64,000 nucleotides of DNA, taken from contig NZ_SHKK01000001.1 in assembly GCF_004217135.1 (NCBI RefSeq), positions 5,518,001 to 5,582,000 on the forward strand, read 5' to 3'. Position 1 is the first letter of the stretch. Each line of letters starts with the position of its first letter. The notes under the pieces were generated by a model that saw nothing but the letters and a program-made list of their open reading frames with translations, was not told the DNA's origin and did not search any database. Both the position numbers and the translations under genes were made by a program. Source of the DNA: Micromonospora violae. GTDB taxonomy: Bacteria; Actinomycetota; Actinomycetes; Mycobacteriales; Micromonosporaceae. Of the stretch, positions 16,143 to 24,219 are shown piece by piece.

Positions 16143-16676
16143 ATGTTTCACGTGAATCATGAGCCGGGTGCCGAGATCCACCACACCGATCCGTTCGCGG
16201 TGCCGGCCGGGCAGCGGTCGCCGGTACGCCGGCTGCGTGGTCGCCTCGCCGCACCGGTGACCCTCTGGACGGCGCCCGGCCCGGCCGGGCTGACCGTCTC
16301 GTCCACCCTGGTGGCCGAGGGAGAACCGGACCGGCTGCTCGGGCTGGTCGACCCGGAGTCCGACCTGTGGGCGGCCGTCGAGGAGGTGGGTCGGTTCGTG
16401 GTCACACCGCTCGGGCCGCCGCACCGGCAACTCGCCGACCGGTTCGCCGGCCTCTTCCCCTCCCCGGGCGGGCTCTTCGCCAGCGGCGAGTGGGTCGAGA
16501 CGCCGTACGGGCCGGTCCCGGCGGACGCCGGGGGCTGGGCGGGATGCCGGCTGGACACCGCCCGGGAGTACGGCTGGGGCCTGCTGGTCGAGGCCACCAT
16601 CGAGGCGGTCGACCTGGCCGAGGAGGCCGCCCCGCTGCTGCACTACCGCGGTCGCTACCACGAGCTGCCGGCCTGA
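16143..16676 (+). CDS. Flavin reductase-like domain protein
   Basis: A 177-residue protein of the flavin reductase-like FMN-binding family: GLTVSSTLVAEGEP, then the F-V-V-T-P-L segment, LADRFAG, and a closing HYRGRYHEL. Such proteins reduce flavin with NAD(P)H, often for a monooxygenase, or bind FMN themselves. No monooxygenase is next to it. Unusually, its first six codons (MFHVNH) coincide with a parS-like site, so the start of the protein may be constrained by DNA function. Confidence 0.8.
   Translation: MFHVNHEPGAEIHHTDPFAVPAGQRSPVRRLRGRLAAPVTLWTAPGPAGLTVSSTLVAEGEPDRLLGLVDPESDLWAAVEEVGRFVVTPLGPPHRQLADRFAGLFPSPGGLFASGEWVETPYGPVPADAGGWAGCRLDTAREYGWGLLVEATIEAVDLAEEAAPLLHYRGRYHELPA
16144..16159. 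other. parS-like ParB-binding site
   Basis: TGTTTCACGTGAATCA matches the bacterial parS consensus TGTTTCACGTGAAACA at 15 of 16 positions; the left half is perfect. It overlaps the ATG and codons 1-6 of the flavin reductase gene. Actinobacterial parS sites cluster around oriC, and several are inside genes. Confidence 0.75.
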
Positions 16677-16709
16677 GCGGACACCCCGCTCGGCTCGACC
16701 GATCATCGC

Positions 16710-16725
16710 AGTGATCTGAGTCACT
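16710..16725. promoter_or_regulatory. CRP-like operator upstream of DUF485-actP
   Basis: AGTGATCTGAGTCACT is a perfect 5-bp inverted repeat with a 6-nt spacer, close to the CRP/GlxR pattern TGTGA-N6-TCACA. It is about 127 bp before the DUF485 start, in the only regulatory gap of the acetate uptake pair. Confidence 0.4.
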
Positions 16726-16851
16726 TGGCGCAGCCAGCCAACCGCTCGGCGCACTCGCCGACCGACGTCGATCTCAGCCTTCCCTGCCGGGGAGCGCGCT
16801 CTTTACCGTGCGCGAAACTCCTCTGACGCCTGTGAAGGTGGTGATCCACAG

Positions 16852-17217
16852 ATGTCCACGGACACACCCGCTCCGGCCGCTTCCGAGTCGGACAAGTACC
16901 TGGCCGTACAACGGTCGGACGAATTCGCCGGGCTGCGGCGTACGCTGCGCGGCTTCGTCTTCCCGATGACCGTCGCGTTCTTCCTGTGGTATGCGCTCTA
17001 CGTCATTCTCTCCGCGTACGCCCGGGACTTCATGGGCACGAAGCTCTTCGGCAGCAACATCAACGTCGCGTTGATCTTCGGCCTGCTCCAGTTCGTCTCC
17101 ACGTTCCTGATCGCCTGGTTCTACTCCCGGTACGCGGACCGGAAGATCGACCCCATCGCCGACCGGATCCGCGCCGAGATCGGGGAGGTGACCCATGAGC
17201 ACGGTCCACGCGGTTGA
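16852..17217 (+). CDS. DUF485 membrane protein (ActP partner)
   Basis: A 121-residue protein with two membrane segments (about 42-62 and 76-100) and charged ends. SDEFAGLRRTLRGFVFPMT and FFLWYALYVILSAYA are typical of DUF485, the family of E. coli YjcH, which is encoded with acetate permease. It overlaps actP by 23 bp. GAAGGTGG is about 10 nt before the ATG. Confidence 0.92.
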   Translation: MSTDTPAPAASESDKYLAVQRSDEFAGLRRTLRGFVFPMTVAFFLWYALYVILSAYARDFMGTKLFGSNINVALIFGLLQFVSTFLIAWFYSRYADRKIDPIADRIRAEIGEVTHEHGPRG

Positions 17218-18886
17218 GACGTTCCTCGCGGCTGAGGCGGGCAACCACACCGCCCGCAACCTGACCATCACGCTGTTCCTGGTCTTCGTGGCGGTGACCC
17301 TGGGCATCACCATCTGGGCCAGCCGGCAGACCAAGACGGCTACCGACTTCTACGCGGGCGGCCGGTCCTTCTCCGGCTTCCAGAACGGCATGGCGATCGG
17401 CGGCGACTACATGTCGGCCGCCTCGTTCCTCGGCATCGCCGGCATCATCGCGCTCTACGGCTACGACGGCTTCCTCTACTCGATCGGCTTCCTGGTCGCC
17501 TGGCTGGTGGCCCTACTGCTGGTCGCGGAGCTGCTGCGCAACTCGGGCCGGTACACGATGGCGGACGTGCTGGCCTTCCGGATGCGTCAGCGTCCGGTGC
17601 GTACGGCGGCGGCGGTCTCCACCATCACGGTGTCGATCTTCTACCTGCTCGCCCAGATGGTGGGCGCCGGTGCGCTGGTCGCGCTGTTGCTGGGGATCAA
17701 GCCGGGGACGACCTTCCTCGGCATGGACGCGGACGCCGCGAAGATCGCCACCATCATCATGGTCGGCGCCCTGATGATCATCTACGTCACCGTGGGCGGC
17801 ATGAAGGGCACCACCTACGTGCAGATCGTCAAGGCGTTCCTGCTGATGGGCGGCGCGATCATCATGACGCTGCTGGTGCTCGCCAAGTACAAGTTCAACC
17901 TCTCCTCGCTGCTCGGCGACGCCGCGGACGCCTCCGGCAAGGGAGCCGCCTTCCTGGAACCCGGGCTCCGCTACGGGGTGGAGACACCAGGCGACGCGCT
18001 GAAGACCTTCTACAGCAAGATGGACCTGCTCTCGCTCGGCATCGCCCTGGTGCTCGGCACCGCCGGTCTGCCGCACATCCTGATCCGCTTCTACACGGTG
18101 CCGACCGCGAAGGCCGCCCGTAAGAGCGTGCTCTGGGCGATCGGCATCATCGGCACCTTCTACCTGCTCACCCTGGCCCTGGGCTTCGGCGCGGCGGCAC
18201 TGGTCGGCAGCGAGGCCATCACGGCGCAGGACAAGGCCGGAAACACTGCCGCGCCGCAGTTGGCCGAAGCGCTCGGCATCGACTTCCTCGGCGGCGAACT
18301 AGGTGGGGCGGCCCTGCTAGCGATCATCGCAGCGGTCGCCTTCGCCACCATCCTCGCGGTGGTCGCCGGGTTGACGCTCGCCTCGTCGTCCAGCCTGGCG
18401 CACGACTTCTACGCGAACGTGCTGAAGAAGGGTGCGGCGTCAGAGCGGCAGGAGGTACGGGTCGCCCGGATCTCCGCCCTGGTGATCGGCGCGGTGTCGA
18501 TCGCCCTGTCGATCTACGCGCAGAACCTGAACGTGGCGTTCCTGGTGGCGCTGGCCTTCGCGGTCGCCGCCTCGGGCAACCTGCCGGCGATCCTCTACAG
18601 CCTCTTCTGGCGGCGGTTCAACACCTCCGGCGCGGTGTGGGCGATCTACGGCGGGCTGATCTCGGCCGTGCTGCTGGTGTTCTTCTCGCCGGTGGTCTCC
18701 GGCGCGGCGACCTCGATGTTCCCGAACCACGACTGGCAGTGGTTCCCACTGTCCAACCCGGGCATCCTCTCCATCCCGTTCGGTTTCCTCTGCGGATGGA
18801 TCGGCACTGTCATCTCCAAGGAGCACGACGAGGACAAGTACGCGGAGTTGGAGGTGCGCTCCCTCACCGGCGCTGGCGCCCACTGA
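17195..18886 (+). CDS. actP: Cation/acetate symporter
   Basis: A 563-residue SSS-family transporter with about 13 membrane segments. ATDFYAGGRSFSGFQNGMAIGGDYMSAASFLGI is divided across the first two segments, and GLPHILIRFYTVP follows mid-protein, as in ActP. It takes up acetate and related short acids with a cation. The upstream overlapping DUF485 gene supports this. The paralogue at 11686 has a different external loop, so the two probably differ in substrate or affinity. Confidence 0.9.
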   Translation: MSTVHAVETFLAAEAGNHTARNLTITLFLVFVAVTLGITIWASRQTKTATDFYAGGRSFSGFQNGMAIGGDYMSAASFLGIAGIIALYGYDGFLYSIGFLVAWLVALLLVAELLRNSGRYTMADVLAFRMRQRPVRTAAAVSTITVSIFYLLAQMVGAGALVALLLGIKPGTTFLGMDADAAKIATIIMVGALMIIYVTVGGMKGTTYVQIVKAFLLMGGAIIMTLLVLAKYKFNLSSLLGDAADASGKGAAFLEPGLRYGVETPGDALKTFYSKMDLLSLGIALVLGTAGLPHILIRFYTVPTAKAARKSVLWAIGIIGTFYLLTLALGFGAAALVGSEAITAQDKAGNTAAPQLAEALGIDFLGGELGGAALLAIIAAVAFATILAVVAGLTLASSSSLAHDFYANVLKKGAASERQEVRVARISALVIGAVSIALSIYAQNLNVAFLVALAFAVAASGNLPAILYSLFWRRFNTSGAVWAIYGGLISAVLLVFFSPVVSGAATSMFPNHDWQWFPLSNPGILSIPFGFLCGWIGTVISKEHDEDKYAELEVRSLTGAGAH

Positions 18887-18903
18887 TCGCGCCACCCCTG
18901 GGC

Positions 18904-18944
18904 AGGGGTCCCCTGTTGACGCGTGTCGTCAACAGGGGACCCCT
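18904..18944. terminator. Perfect 17-bp hairpin downstream of actP
   Basis: AGGGGTCCCCTGTTGAC (18904-18920) pairs exactly with 18928-18944 around a 7-nt loop. It begins 18 bp after the actP stop, so termination is likely. The AGGGGWCCCCTGTT core has the look of a repeated palindrome. Confidence 0.75.
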
Positions 18945-18964
18945 TCCGCGATTTCGGCGGTCGG

Positions 18965-18970
18965 TAGGCT
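18965..18970 (+). promoter_or_regulatory. -10 box (TAGGCT), likely leaderless epimerase transcript
   Basis: TAGGCT ends 7 nt before the ATG at 18978 and no Shine-Dalgarno sequence is present. Confidence 0.5.
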
Positions 18971-18977
18971 GAGCGCC

Positions 18978-19955
18978 ATGAAGGTTGCTGAGCGCTTCGG
19001 TCCCGGTCACCGCGTCCTCGTCACCGGCGGAGCTGGCTTCGTCCCGTCGCACCTGGTGGACTCCCTGATCGCCCGAGGTTGCACGGTGGTGGCGCTGGAC
19101 AACTTCGTGACCGGTTCCAAGGAGAACGTCGCCCACCTGCTGGATCGGCCAACCTTCACCCTCGTCGAGGCGGACATCTCCGACGGCCTGCCGACCCACC
19201 ACCCGGCGCTGGCCGAGCGGTTCGACGCGATCCTGCACATGGCCTCTCCGGCCAGCCCCACCGACTTCGCCCAACTGCCGGTGGAGATCCTCCGGGTCGG
19301 CTCGGTCGGCACCCTGCACCTGCTGGAGCGCGCGGTCGCCGACGGCGCCCGGTTCCTGATGGCCTCCACCTCCGAGGCGTACGGGGACCCGAAGGAGCAC
19401 CCGCAGCGGGAGACCTACTGGGGCAACGTCAACCCGATCGGGGTACGCAGCGTCTACGACGAGGCCAAGCGCTTCTCCGAGGCCGCGACGATGGCGTACC
19501 ACCGCTACCGCGGGCTCGACGCGGCGATCGTCCGGATCTTCAACACGTACGGCCCGCGGATGCGCCCGGACGACGGCCGCGCCATCCCCACCTTCATCTC
19601 ACAGGCGCTGCGCGGCGAGCCGATCACCGTGCACGGCACGGGCAACCAGACCCGGTCCATCTGCTTCGTCGAGGACCTGGTGCGCGGCATCCTGCTGCTG
19701 CTCGACTCGACCGAGACGGGCCCGGTCAACTGCGGCACCGAGCACGAGCTGACCATGCGCCAACTCGCCGAGTTGATCGTGTCGCTCTCCGACAGCACCT
19801 CGAAGGTGACCTATGTCACCCGCAGCTCGGACGACCCGGAGATGCGTCGCCCGGATCTCACGCTCGCTCGTGAGCTGCTCGGGTACGAGCCGTCGGTCGC
19901 GCCCGAAGATGGCCTTCGACGCACGATCGAGTACTTCCGGACCCGGCTAGGGTAG
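18978..19955 (+). CDS. NAD-dependent epimerase/dehydratase, UDP-glucuronate decarboxylase-like
   Basis: A 325-residue extended short-chain dehydrogenase. The active site has STSEAYG and Y160-X3-K164 in the form VYDEAKRFSE, and RIFNTYGPRM and RSICFVEDLV follow, a pattern typical of UDP-glucuronate decarboxylases (UXS), which make UDP-xylose. The NAD loop reads TGGAGFVPSHL: the third glycine of GXXGXXG is a proline, which is unusual. It sits between actP and the LCP genes and may supply a nucleotide sugar for envelope glycans. Confidence 0.85.
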   Translation: MKVAERFGPGHRVLVTGGAGFVPSHLVDSLIARGCTVVALDNFVTGSKENVAHLLDRPTFTLVEADISDGLPTHHPALAERFDAILHMASPASPTDFAQLPVEILRVGSVGTLHLLERAVADGARFLMASTSEAYGDPKEHPQRETYWGNVNPIGVRSVYDEAKRFSEAATMAYHRYRGLDAAIVRIFNTYGPRMRPDDGRAIPTFISQALRGEPITVHGTGNQTRSICFVEDLVRGILLLLDSTETGPVNCGTEHELTMRQLAELIVSLSDSTSKVTYVTRSSDDPEMRRPDLTLARELLGYEPSVAPEDGLRRTIEYFRTRLG

Positions 19956-20018
19956 CCGGATCTTTCCGTACCGCCTGCCGCTGAGTGTCGCCTGAAGGCG
20001 GCAGTGGCTCTCGCTACG

Positions 20019-20024
20019 TACCCT
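20019..20024 (+). promoter_or_regulatory. -10 box (TACCCT), likely leaderless LCP transcript
   Basis: TACCCT ends 7 nt before the ATG at 20032. Confidence 0.45.
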
Positions 20025-20031
20025 GAGTTAC

Positions 20032-21258
20032 ATGTCCGCGACCTCGTCTGACGGCGTCCCGCATCCGTATCTGCACCGCAGCGCCGGGCGCGCGTCGGTG
20101 CCCGGCCCCGACCGGGGCGCCTCCGGGCGCGCCCGTCCCACTGAGGGGCGCTTCTACCCGTCGTACGACGAGGATCAGCCCCGCTCCGGTGGCCCGGCGG
20201 GGCCCACGGGACCTGGCGGCCCGGGTGACGCCGGTGGGTCGGGGCGACGAGGCCCGCGCCCGCGTTGGGGTCGGATCGCCCTGGTGGCCGGGGTCGCGGT
20301 GTTGGTGCTGGCGTTGCTCGGCAGCGTCGGCGCGTGGTTGTACGCCCGTGGGCTCAACAACGACCTGGCCCGCACCGACCCGTTCGCGGAGATCACCGGT
20401 GGTCGGCCCGCCAAGACCGTCGATGGCGCGCTGAACATCCTGCTGGTCGGCAGCGACTCGCGGGATCCGGACGCGCCGGTCGACACCAAGAGTCAGTGGC
20501 GCGCCGACACGATCATCGTCATGCACATCCCGGCGGACCACCAGGAGGCCTACCTGGTCTCCATCCCCCGGGACCTGTACGTGCCGATCCCGGAGAGCGC
20601 CGGCGCCGACTGCGGCTCCGGTTCGCGCGCGAAGATCAACGCGGCGTTCGCGTTCGGTGGACTGCCGCTGGCGGTACGCACCGTGGAGTGTTTCACCGAC
20701 GTGCGGATCGACCACGTGATGGCGATCGACTTCGGCGGCTTCAAGGAGGTCACGGACGCGCTCGGCGGGGTGGACCTGAAGGTGGAACGAACCATCACCT
20801 CGATCCACAAGCCGTACCGGACATTCACCAAGGGCACCAACCACATGGACGGCGCGGAGGCGCTGGACTGGATCCGGCAGCGCAAGCAGTTCCCGGACGG
20901 GGACTTCGCCCGGATGCGGCACCAGCAGGAGTTTCTTCGGGCGCTGATGGACAAGGCGGCCAGCACCGGCACGCTGGCGAACCCGAAGAAGCTCAACGAC
21001 TTCCTCAAGTCGGTGACCGCGGCCGTAACCGTCGACCAGACTTTCTCGGTTACAGACATGGCGCTGCAGTTCCGTAACCTGCGCGGCCAGAACCTCACCT
21101 TTGTGACCAGCCCGAACTCGGGCAGCGAAACGATCAACGGCGAGTCGGTGGTGGTGTCCGACCGGGAGAAGGCGCTCGCGATGTACCAGGCCATGTCCGC
21201 GGACACGATGGCCGACTGGGTCAAGGCCAACCCGCCGAAGAGCAACGACGGCGGCTGA
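20032..21258 (+). CDS. LCP (LytR-CpsA-Psr) family glycopolymer ligase 1
   Basis: A 408-residue membrane-anchored protein. A Pro/Gly-rich cytoplasmic tail (1-78) leads to one membrane segment (about 82-104) and an external LCP domain: NILLVGSDSR, ADTIIVMHIP, YLVSIPRDLYV, KINAAFAFGG, DFGGFKEVTDALGGVD, LDWIRQRKQFPDGDF. The LCP arginines and aspartates that bind lipid pyrophosphate are present. LCP enzymes move lipid-linked polymers onto peptidoglycan. It is the first of three in a row. Confidence 0.92.
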   Translation: MSATSSDGVPHPYLHRSAGRASVPGPDRGASGRARPTEGRFYPSYDEDQPRSGGPAGPTGPGGPGDAGGSGRRGPRPRWGRIALVAGVAVLVLALLGSVGAWLYARGLNNDLARTDPFAEITGGRPAKTVDGALNILLVGSDSRDPDAPVDTKSQWRADTIIVMHIPADHQEAYLVSIPRDLYVPIPESAGADCGSGSRAKINAAFAFGGLPLAVRTVECFTDVRIDHVMAIDFGGFKEVTDALGGVDLKVERTITSIHKPYRTFTKGTNHMDGAEALDWIRQRKQFPDGDFARMRHQQEFLRALMDKAASTGTLANPKKLNDFLKSVTAAVTVDQTFSVTDMALQFRNLRGQNLTFVTSPNSGSETINGESVVVSDREKALAMYQAMSADTMADWVKANPPKSNDGG

Positions 21259-21417
21259 CCGCGCTCCGGGGAGCACCAGCCGTTCGGATTATCGAGTCGC
21301 GCCGATCGACTGAGTCTGCGAAATTCGACGTCCGGATTGACCCGGGATGAACTCGCCAAGTCGATTTGATGTACGTACAGTGGTGCCGCCCCCTCCTGAT
21401 CACGAGCTGGAGCACGC

Positions 21418-22680
21418 ATGCCGGTTCAGGCCAGTCGTCGCCCTTCCTCCCCCGGGTCCGCCGCCCCCAGCGGCCGGGTCGCTGCGGCCATTCCCGCGCA
21501 GACACGCCCCTCGGGGGGCGGGCCGGGTGCCCGCCCGCCAGGTGGCGGTGGCGGTGGCGACCGCACGGGCGGCGGTGGGTCGAAGAAGCGGACCAAGCGC
21601 AAGGACCCGCTCTGGGCCAGGCTCACCGTGGTGTTCGGTGCCGTGCTGATGCTGAGCAGCGGCGTGGCCATCGTCGGCAGCAAGGTGCTGATCGGGCAGG
21701 CGACCGGTGGCATCGCGAAGGGCAACCTGCTGGGTGAGGCCGGCAAGTCCGACGCCGAGGGCGGGGCGAGCCTGGACGGCCCGATCGACATGCTGCTGCT
21801 CGGGGTGGACGCGCGGGAGCGCTGGGCCGCCGACGACGTCCGCTCGGACAGCATCATCATCCTGCACATTCCGGCCACGCACGACCAGGCGTACCTGATC
21901 TCGATCCCCCGGGACACCGAGGCGCAGATCCCGCCGTTCAAGAAGAGCGGCTACGGCGGCGGCACCGGAAAGATCAATGCCGCGTTCCAGGCCGGTGCCG
22001 CCAACGGCGGCGGCTGGGAGGGTGGCGCCCAGCTGATGGCCCAGACGATCAAGCGGCTCACCGGGATCAGCTTCGACGGCGCGGCGATCATCAACTTCGG
22101 TGGCTTCAAGAACGTCATCGACGCCCTGGGCACGGTGCGGATCTGCGTCAGCCAGGAGGTCAAGTCGCTGCACATGTCGTACGTCGACGGCAAGCCGATG
22201 TGGAACGCGGACGCCAAGAAGACCGGCAAGCCGCGTACCCCGGTGGTGCACAAGAAGGGCTGCCAGGAGATGGAGGGCTGGGCCGCCCTCGACTACTCCC
22301 GGCAGCGCAAGTCCCTCAAGAACGGCGACTACGACCGGCAGGCGAACCAGCAGCAGCTGATCAAGGCGATGGCCAAGAAGGCCACCGAGGGCGGGATGTT
22401 GTCCAACCCGGCCAAGATGAACAACCTGATCAAGGCTGCGGGTAAGGCGTTCGTGCTGGACACCGGTGGTGTGGCGATCGAGAAGTTCATCTTCACGATG
22501 CGTGGCGTCACCGGCAACGAGCTGACCATGCTCAAGACCAACAACGGCACCTTCAACGCCAACGGCAACAACACCGAGGGCTTGAACGAAGAGACGATGG
22601 CCATGTTCCGGGCCGTCAAGCAGGACAAACTCGCCGAGTTCGTCTTCACCCACCCCGAGGTGATCTCCACCCGCAAGTAG
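21418..22680 (+). CDS. LCP family glycopolymer ligase 2
   Basis: A 420-residue protein with the same layout as its neighbours: a Pro/Gly-rich tail, one membrane segment (about 68-90) and an LCP domain (DMLLLGVDARE, SDSIIILHIPATH, YLISIPRDTEA, KINAAFQAGA, NFGGFKNVIDALG, LDYSRQRKSL). The domain has a small insert (VDGKPMWNADAKKTGK) before the RQR motif. Two cysteines flank that insert and could pair outside the cell. Start ATG 21418 follows GGAGC. Confidence 0.92.
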   Translation: MPVQASRRPSSPGSAAPSGRVAAAIPAQTRPSGGGPGARPPGGGGGGDRTGGGGSKKRTKRKDPLWARLTVVFGAVLMLSSGVAIVGSKVLIGQATGGIAKGNLLGEAGKSDAEGGASLDGPIDMLLLGVDARERWAADDVRSDSIIILHIPATHDQAYLISIPRDTEAQIPPFKKSGYGGGTGKINAAFQAGAANGGGWEGGAQLMAQTIKRLTGISFDGAAIINFGGFKNVIDALGTVRICVSQEVKSLHMSYVDGKPMWNADAKKTGKPRTPVVHKKGCQEMEGWAALDYSRQRKSLKNGDYDRQANQQQLIKAMAKKATEGGMLSNPAKMNNLIKAAGKAFVLDTGGVAIEKFIFTMRGVTGNELTMLKTNNGTFNANGNNTEGLNEETMAMFRAVKQDKLAEFVFTHPEVISTRK

Positions 22681-22771
22681 GGCCGGTAGTCGCGGAAAGC
22701 CAGCGACGGCGTCCTCACCGCCCGTAGCCTGACGTGAGCAGGTTTCACGTATCGGCTGCGGGGAGGCGGAC

Positions 22772-23815
22772 ACGTCCAGGTGGGGACGGAACGCGGCGGG
22801 CCGGGCCGGAGCCCCACCCGCCCGGCCGCCTCGCGCCCGTGGGTCGCGGATCCTGCTCGGCGTCGGCCTGGCCCTCGTCCTGCTGGCCGGGCTCGCCGTG
22901 GCCGGCATCAAGATGCTCGGCCACCGGTACGACCGCACGGTGACCAAGGAGCAACTGCTCGACCCCGACGCCCGCACCACCCGCACCGACCTCGACGGGC
23001 CGCTCAACTATCTCCTGGTCGGCTCCGACCGGCGTCCCGGCGACAGCGGCCCGGACCAGCGCTCGGACACCATCCTCATCGTGCACGTCCCCGCCGGTCA
23101 GCGGGAGGCGTACCTGGTCTCCATCCCACGCGACCTGCTGGTCGCCATCCCACCCGCGAACGGCTTCGGCGGCGGTCAAGACAAGATCAATGCGGCGTAC
23201 GAGCACGGCGGCGGCGGGCAGGCCGGTGCCCAACTGCTCTCCGCCACCCTGCACCGGCTCACCGGCATCCGCTTCGACGGCGCCGCGCTGATCGACTTCT
23301 CCGGCTTCCGGCAGGTCATCGACCTGCTCGGCGGAGTGGAGATGTGCGTGGACACCGAGGTCCGCTCGATCCACACCAACCGTGTCTTCCCCACCGGCTG
23401 CCACCAGATGGACGGGGCGCAGGCGCTGGACTACGTCCGCCAGCGCTACGACCTGCCCGGCGGGGACTACGACCGGCAGCACCACCAGCAGCAGTTGCTC
23501 CGGGCGATGCTGGACAGCGCCGGCCGGGCGGACCTGCGCAGCAACCCCGTCAAGCTGGACCAGGTGCTCCGGGCGGTCGGCGGCTCGCTGACCGTCGACA
23601 CCAACGGCGTACCCCTGGAGGACCTGCTCCTCGCGCTCCGCGCGCTGCCGCCCGACGGAATGCGCGGCGTCCAGGTGCCCTCCTCGCCGCAGACCATCAA
23701 CGAGGTCTCGTACGTGGTGCTGGACAACGGGGGCAACGGGCTCTTCGAGGCACTTCGCGGCACCCGGGTGCCCGCCTGGGCGCGGGCCAACCCCCGATGG
23801 GTGACCCGGTTGTGA
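22772..23815 (+). CDS. LCP family glycopolymer ligase 3, with an ACG (non-standard) start
   Basis: The frame has the full LCP domain (NYLLVGSDRR, SDTILIVHVPAGQ, YLVSIPRDLLV, KINAAYEHGG, DFSGFRQVIDLLGGVE, LDYVRQRYDLPGGDY) and, before it, a basic tail and a membrane segment (ILLGVGLALVLLAGLAVAG). No ATG, GTG or TTG exists in frame between the upstream stop at 22730 and GTG 22898, which lies at the end of the membrane segment. A perfect GGGGAGG (22760-22766) stands 5 nt before ACG 22772, giving a 347-residue product. The alternative GTG 22898 (305 residues) would lose the anchor. A damaged start is also possible. Confidence 0.75.
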   Translation, partial: TSRWGRNAAGRAGAPPARPPRARGSRILLGVGLALVLLAGLAVAGIKMLGHRYDRTVTKEQLLDPDARTTRTDLDGPLNYLLVGSDRRPGDSGPDQRSDTILIVHVPAGQREAYLVSIPRDLLVAIPPANGFGGGQDKINAAYEHGGGGQAGAQLLSATLHRLTGIRFDGAALIDFSGFRQVIDLLGGVEMCVDTEVRSIHTNRVFPTGCHQMDGAQALDYVRQRYDLPGGDYDRQHHQQQLLRAMLDSAGRADLRSNPVKLDQVLRAVGGSLTVDTNGVPLEDLLLALRALPPDGMRGVQVPSSPQTINEVSYVVLDNGGNGLFEALRGTRVPAWARANPRWVTRL

Positions 23816-23861
23816 TGGTGCCGACGGCCCGGTCGACGGCAAACCGGGCCACGAGGATCTA

Positions 23862-24209
23862 GTGTTGCTTCCTGTGTTCGGACCCCAGGTTCCCACCGTG
23901 CCCGTGACCGAGATCGCCGACGATACCTACCTGCTGGATGTGCGGGAGGACGACGAGTGGGCGGCCGGCCATGCGCCCACCGCTCACCACCTGCCGATGA
24001 TGGAGCTGCCGGCCCGGCTGGCCGAGGTGCCCACCGACCGGGAGGTGGCCGTCGTCTGCCGTTCCGGCGGGCGTTCCGCCCAGGTCGTCGCCTACCTGAT
24101 CAACAACGGTTGGGAGCAGGTGCGCAACGCCGACGGCGGGATGCGCCAGTGGGCTGCGGTCGGCCGACCGGTGGTCGACGCGAACGGACAGCCCGGTCAG
24201 GTCATCTGA
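23862..24209 (+). CDS. Rhodanese-like domain protein
   Basis: A 115-residue single rhodanese domain. LLDVREDDEWAAGHAPTA is the entry motif, and the active-site loop is CRSGGRS with the catalytic cysteine at about residue 66. Single-domain rhodaneses carry sulfur as a persulfide. It starts at GTG 23862. A GDPD gene follows after 10 bp, probably in one transcript. Confidence 0.9.
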   Translation: MLLPVFGPQVPTVPVTEIADDTYLLDVREDDEWAAGHAPTAHHLPMMELPARLAEVPTDREVAVVCRSGGRSAQVVAYLINNGWEQVRNADGGMRQWAAVGRPVVDANGQPGQVI

Positions 24210-24219
24210 GGCCGGCGAC

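Noticed and set aside
22742..22757. Second parS site
   Set aside because: GGTTTCACGTATCGGC keeps only one half site.
22734..22943. Frameshift explanation for the third LCP gene, starting at GTG 22734 in another frame
   Set aside because: The in-frame ACG behind a perfect ribosome site explains the start without a shift, though a shift is not fully excluded.
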